From contig NZ_CM003597.1 of assembly GCF_001435845.1 (NCBI RefSeq), positions 1-8,535 on the forward strand: a stretch of DNA of 8,535 nt, read 5' to 3'. Positions 5,796 through 8,535 of this stretch are shown one piece after another. A model generated the notes under the pieces. It searched no databases, had not been told where the DNA came from, and worked only from the letters and a program-made list of their open reading frames with translations. Both the position numbers and the translations under genes were made by a program. The stretch is from Psychrobacter sp. P11G3 (GTDB lineage Bacteria > Pseudomonadota > Gammaproteobacteria > Pseudomonadales > Moraxellaceae). Each line of letters opens with the position of its first letter. The first letter of the stretch is position 1.

Positions 5796-5886
5796 TTGAC
5801 AGATGGTTGAGTCCCACTGACTAAGTGCGAGTTTTCGACTTCACAAATGTTTATTACCTACGGCAATACATTTATGAAGTCAAAAC
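5796..5886. other. Candidate oriT: TAAGTGCG and long inverted repeat
   Basis: TAAGTGCG at 5822-5829 equals the left part of the MobQ/RSF1010-type nick region (TAAGTGCG before CCCT). Right after it, an imperfect inverted repeat pairs 5831-5849 (GTTTTCGACTTCACAAATG) with 5869-5886 (CATTTATGAAGTCAAAAC), with one bulged C and one mismatch. The loop is 19 nt. The position between divergent mob genes is where a MobQ oriT is expected. Against this, the CCCT half is absent and the repeat lies 3' of the octamer, whereas in RSF1010 it lies 5'. A consensus -35 box, TTGACA (5796-5801), lacks a good -10 at 17 bp (GACTAA), so a mobA promoter here is only possible. Confidence 0.5.
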
Positions 5887-5893
5887 ATCGGCA

Positions 5894-5937
5894 GGGGTAA
5901 ACCCCCACACCCCCAGCACTACGAAAAGACGTAGTGC
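5894..5937. other. Hairpins before mobA; alternative oriT or leader structure
   Basis: GCACTACG (5916-5923) and CGTAGTGC (5930-5937) form a perfect 8-bp stem with loop AAAAGA, 28 nt before the mobA start. Upstream are a small GGGG-TAAA-CCCC stem (5894-5905) and a C-rich run, ACCCCCACACCCCCAG. A compact stem-loop beside the relaxase gene is typical of MobQ oriT recognition, and AGTGC in the arm resembles the nick-region core. It could instead be an mRNA leader structure controlling mobA translation. Confidence 0.4.
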
Positions 5938-5965
5938 CAAAAACCTAAAAACTGAGCTTGTAGAA

Positions 5966-7681
5966 ATGGCTATTTTTATCGCATCGACTAAATCAATATC
6001 TCGAAGTAACGGACAAAGTGCTGTTGCCAGTGCGAGCTATCGCGCAGGGGTAGAACTAGAAGATAAGCGATACGGTAAGACCCATGATTATTCAAAAAAG
6101 CATGGGGTAATAAGTGCCGATATTATTTTGCCGACAGCGTTGGCTGCTGCCAACGCTGATATTGATCGTAGTGATGTATGGAACAAAGCGGAAGCTGCCG
6201 AGAAGAGAAAGGATGCGCGTGTGGCGCGTGAATGGCTGGTCAATCTGCCGTATGAGTTAAGCGCAGAAGACAGAAAAACAATCGCGCACCAGTTCGCCCA
6301 AACGCTTGCGGATCGTTACGGTACGATTGCCGATTGTGCCATTCATCAACCGACACAAAAAGAGATTGATCGGGGCGCAGACCCTCGAAACTTCCATGCT
6401 CATATCCTGTTCACCACGCGCACCGCAGAGATTGACGATAACAATCAGATCATACTGACCGACAAAGCGACCATTGAGCTATCCGATAATAAGCGGCGTT
6501 CGCTTGGCATGGAACGCGTGAGCCATGAGATCAAAGAGGTTCGCCAACTATGGGAGCAGCTTGCTAATGAAAAATTAGCTGAGCATAAGCACGATTTGAT
6601 AGATAGTCGCAGCTATGCCGCGCAAGGGATTGATATTGAGCCACAGCTCAAAATGGGGTCAGTCGCTACCAAGCTAGAACGTGACAAATACGAACGAGAG
6701 CTAAAAAAAGCAGAGCAAGCCAAAGAAGAAGGTAAGCATTACGAGATTGATAAAACGCCAGCAACACAGCTCGGCACCATCAACGAAATAATCAACGAGC
6801 GTAACGAGCTGGTGTGGGACGTAGCGCTTACCAAAAATCAGATGGTAAATGATGCCGCTGATGCCATTATCTTGAATGGTCATAAGATTGAAGACGTTGA
6901 ACACAGCACACCGCCACCAACAAAGGCGACCAGTAATGATTTACCCACGCCAAGCGTGGCAAGCACAGCAGATGAACCCATTAAAGAACCTGAACCGCCA
7001 CCTGCGCCAAAGCCTAAAGCACCCACGCTAGATGCGGTTGCACAAGCTATGGCGATGGCAAAGGGCATTAAGACTAAGCGCGAGAATGAGCAAAAACAAA
7101 AAGAGGTAGCATTGGAGCAGCAGCGACAGCGCGACCTTGCCGACCAACAAAAACGTGAACAAGCCGAACGTGAGCGCGTTGAACAGGCACGAGCCGACAG
7201 AGCAAGGCAGCTTGCGCTTGAAAACAAGCAATTCCTTGCCGACAAAAAATCACTGTATGCAGCTGTAATGGCACAATTGGAACAGCATACGCAGAAAGGG
7301 ATTGATCCAAACAGCAAGACCGGCAAACTTATTTTAGCGATTTCAGTCGCTAATGAAGTCATGCACAGCCTCGATCAATACACGGATAACCCAAACACCA
7401 CACAAAGACAGCGCGAGCTTGCGTCAAATGAGCGTGGCGCGTTAACGGACTTAGTTAACGACAAATCACAGCAAGCATTGAATGAGATTAAAAATATACA
7501 CTATACCAGTGAGCGTAAAACGCACACAGCAGCCCTACAAGGTGCTTTAAGTGCATTTACAGACAATCACAGTCAAACTATCGAACAGACGCAACAGATA
7601 GCCATTGAGAGCGTAAAAAAAGACATTGCAGACTACAGTAATGAGATTAACCGCAGCCGCAGCTATGGATTAGGAAGATAA
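5966..7681 (+). CDS. mobA: MobA/MobL-family relaxase (MobQ type)
   Basis: Nicks one strand at oriT, stays covalently attached to the 5' end and pilots it to the recipient through a helper type IV secretion system. The 571-residue product opens MAIFIASTKSISRSNGQSAV. Y25 in SASYRAG is at the same position as the catalytic tyrosine of RSF1010 MobA. RVAREWLVNLP (85-95) and the metal-binding histidines H127 (IHQP), H144 and H146 (NFHAHIL) complete the relaxase core in about the first 200 residues. A proline-rich linker near 340-354 (PEPPPAPKPKAP) leads to a long Q/E/K/R-rich coiled coil at about 365-430. There is no primase fusion. ATG 5966 is chosen from family alignment; an in-frame GTG at 5825 would translate the oriT-like repeats. 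The Shine-Dalgarno match is weak. Base composition is richer in GC than the abiE and OLD genes. Confidence 0.92.
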   Translation: MAIFIASTKSISRSNGQSAVASASYRAGVELEDKRYGKTHDYSKKHGVISADIILPTALAAANADIDRSDVWNKAEAAEKRKDARVAREWLVNLPYELSAEDRKTIAHQFAQTLADRYGTIADCAIHQPTQKEIDRGADPRNFHAHILFTTRTAEIDDNNQIILTDKATIELSDNKRRSLGMERVSHEIKEVRQLWEQLANEKLAEHKHDLIDSRSYAAQGIDIEPQLKMGSVATKLERDKYERELKKAEQAKEEGKHYEIDKTPATQLGTINEIINERNELVWDVALTKNQMVNDAADAIILNGHKIEDVEHSTPPPTKATSNDLPTPSVASTADEPIKEPEPPPAPKPKAPTLDAVAQAMAMAKGIKTKRENEQKQKEVALEQQRQRDLADQQKREQAERERVEQARADRARQLALENKQFLADKKSLYAAVMAQLEQHTQKGIDPNSKTGKLILAISVANEVMHSLDQYTDNPNTTQRQRELASNERGALTDLVNDKSQQALNEIKNIHYTSERKTHTAALQGALSAFTDNHSQTIEQTQQIAIESVKKDIADYSNEINRSRSYGLGR

Positions 7682-7683
7682 AA

Positions 7684-8487
7684 ATGTCAGAGACACCCAA
7701 CCTTGAAGACCTACTTACCGCCATTGCCACATTGACAGAACATAATACCGCCTTGTTAGAAAAAATAGAGGCAACAGATCAAGCCACCAAAGACAGAGAC
7801 GCAGCAACCGCCAAGCTGGTAAACCATCTAACAGCTCAGCTCAAGGATTATCAAGAACGAGAGAATGTCATCAAATCAGCGATTGCTATTGGTGCGGCTA
7901 AAGAGGTTAGCAAAGAGGTGTCTGCGGTGCTGAATCACTACCATAACCAGTTAACGCAAGGCGTTGGCGGTCATGTTGAAAAGGCGAATCATCACTTAGT
8001 ACAAACCGTGAACCTAGCCACCACCAGCATTAATGATTTATCCCTATTATCGTCAGATATGAAAAAAACCTTTGATGCCAACTTTAAGAGTTTAAGCTTT
8101 TTTTCTACTGAGTTTGAGGAACAAAATCGGCAATTAGCCAATGATGCCAAAAACACGTTAATCAGTGTTAGAAAGGAAGCTAGAGAAGGCGCTGAACGAT
8201 ACACCAAAGAGTTATCAGATGAGTTTGCTAGATCACTAAGTTGGAAGGCTGCTGGTCTGGTAGGTGCTATATGTGCTTGTATATTTGCTCTTACTTTATT
8301 TTCTGTTTGGTTACTTGTGCCTAGCAAAGCAGACATTGCAGAGCGTCAAACTAAATACAATAGTTTAGCAGCAGCTAAGATTGCTCATAATGTGGTTAAC
8401 GGTCCAGATGGTGAATTTTATGCGAGAGTCACTCCGAATACTTGCTTTACAGGTACAGATAAGTATCGATACTGCAAATTTAGATAG
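7684..8487 (+). CDS. MobB-like membrane-anchored mobilization accessory protein
   Basis: The 267-residue product has a long polar, mostly helical N-terminal part (1-185, coiled-coil character) and one strongly hydrophobic segment at about 188-212 (WKAAGLVGAICACIFALTLF and following). A C-terminal tail of about 55 residues contains C254 and C264. The predicted topology has the N-terminal domain in the cytoplasm and the tail in the periplasm, where the cysteines could form a disulfide. RSF1010 MobB is also a single-span membrane protein that aids the relaxase-coupling protein contact, so a similar job is inferred from topology and position, not from sequence identity. ATG 7684 follows the mobA stop by 2 nt, and AGGAAG (7672-7677) supplies a good Shine-Dalgarno sequence, so the two genes form an operon. 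Base composition becomes more AT-rich towards its 3' end. Confidence 0.65.
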   Translation: MSETPNLEDLLTAIATLTEHNTALLEKIEATDQATKDRDAATAKLVNHLTAQLKDYQERENVIKSAIAIGAAKEVSKEVSAVLNHYHNQLTQGVGGHVEKANHHLVQTVNLATTSINDLSLLSSDMKKTFDANFKSLSFFSTEFEEQNRQLANDAKNTLISVRKEAREGAERYTKELSDEFARSLSWKAAGLVGAICACIFALTLFSVWLLVPSKADIAERQTKYNSLAAAKIAHNVVNGPDGEFYARVTPNTCFTGTDKYRYCKFR

Positions 8488-8535
8488 GTAAAAGCTCTTG
8501 TTCTTTTAGTTAATAAAAAAAAGAAAAAAGGTTTT

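Noticed and set aside
5825..5965. N-terminal extension of mobA from GTG 5825
   Set aside because: The family starts at the MAIF segment with the catalytic tyrosine at residue 25; the extension would be translated from the oriT-like repeats and GTG 5825 lies inside TAAGTGCG.
6880..7362. Minus-strand open frames opposite mobA (several at 6701-7362)
   Set aside because: They mirror the Q/E/K/R-rich coiled-coil coding of mobA, giving low-complexity cysteine/serine/leucine-rich translations with no family motif.

Overview
The window reads as most or all of a small mobilizable plasmid of a Moraxellaceae-type gammaproteobacterium (Psychrobacter, Moraxella or Acinetobacter). That guess rests on the RepM/Rep_3-like initiator, the AT-rich backbone and the MobA/MobL cassette; it is inferred, since no search could be run. 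The window starts just before the iterons and ends just after the last mob gene, which would suit a complete circular plasmid opened next to its origin, but the sequence does not prove circularity.

Layout. (1) Positions 1-234 hold the origin and rep control region: overlapping AT-rich palindromes, four perfect tandem 22-bp iterons (67-154), then three copies of a TATCGTTATA element (one inverted, two direct) in front of rep. (2) A Rep_3 initiator gene lies at 235-1212. (3) Positions 1213-1519 are non-coding but very structured: degenerate direct repeats after rep, then two 47-bp near-palindromes, each with perfect 23-bp arms around one central base. The second covers a good promoter -10, the expected transcription start and the GTG start of the next gene. 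(4) Positions 1520-3324 encode a two-gene type IV toxin-antitoxin / abortive-infection system: AbiEi-like antitoxin-repressor and AbiEii-like nucleotidyltransferase toxin, separated by 2 bp. (5) A hairpin at 3328-3359 separates this operon from a convergent 631-residue OLD-type ATPase-TOPRIM nuclease gene on the minus strand (3394-5289). (6) Positions 5399-8487 are the mobilization module: a small TraD/MobC-like gene on the minus strand, an intergenic region with two oriT-like structures, then mobA (MobQ-type relaxase) and a membrane-anchored MobB-like gene on the plus strand, separated by 2 bp.

How the parts fit. Rep and iterons maintain the plasmid. The relaxase, its accessory proteins and oriT allow transfer when a helper conjugative system is present. 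Between these backbone blocks sits a two-system anti-phage or plasmid-addiction cargo (abiE and the OLD nuclease). The cargo is visibly more AT-rich than mobA, as expected for genes acquired separately. The feature most worth following up is the pair of 23-1-23 near-palindromes. AbiEi of Streptococcus agalactiae is known to repress its own promoter through 23-bp inverted repeats, so these look like an elaborated abiE operator.

The last 48 bases (8488-8535) after the MobB-like gene are A-rich and show no gene or convincing terminator. No tRNA, rRNA, CRISPR array, transposase or resistance gene was seen.
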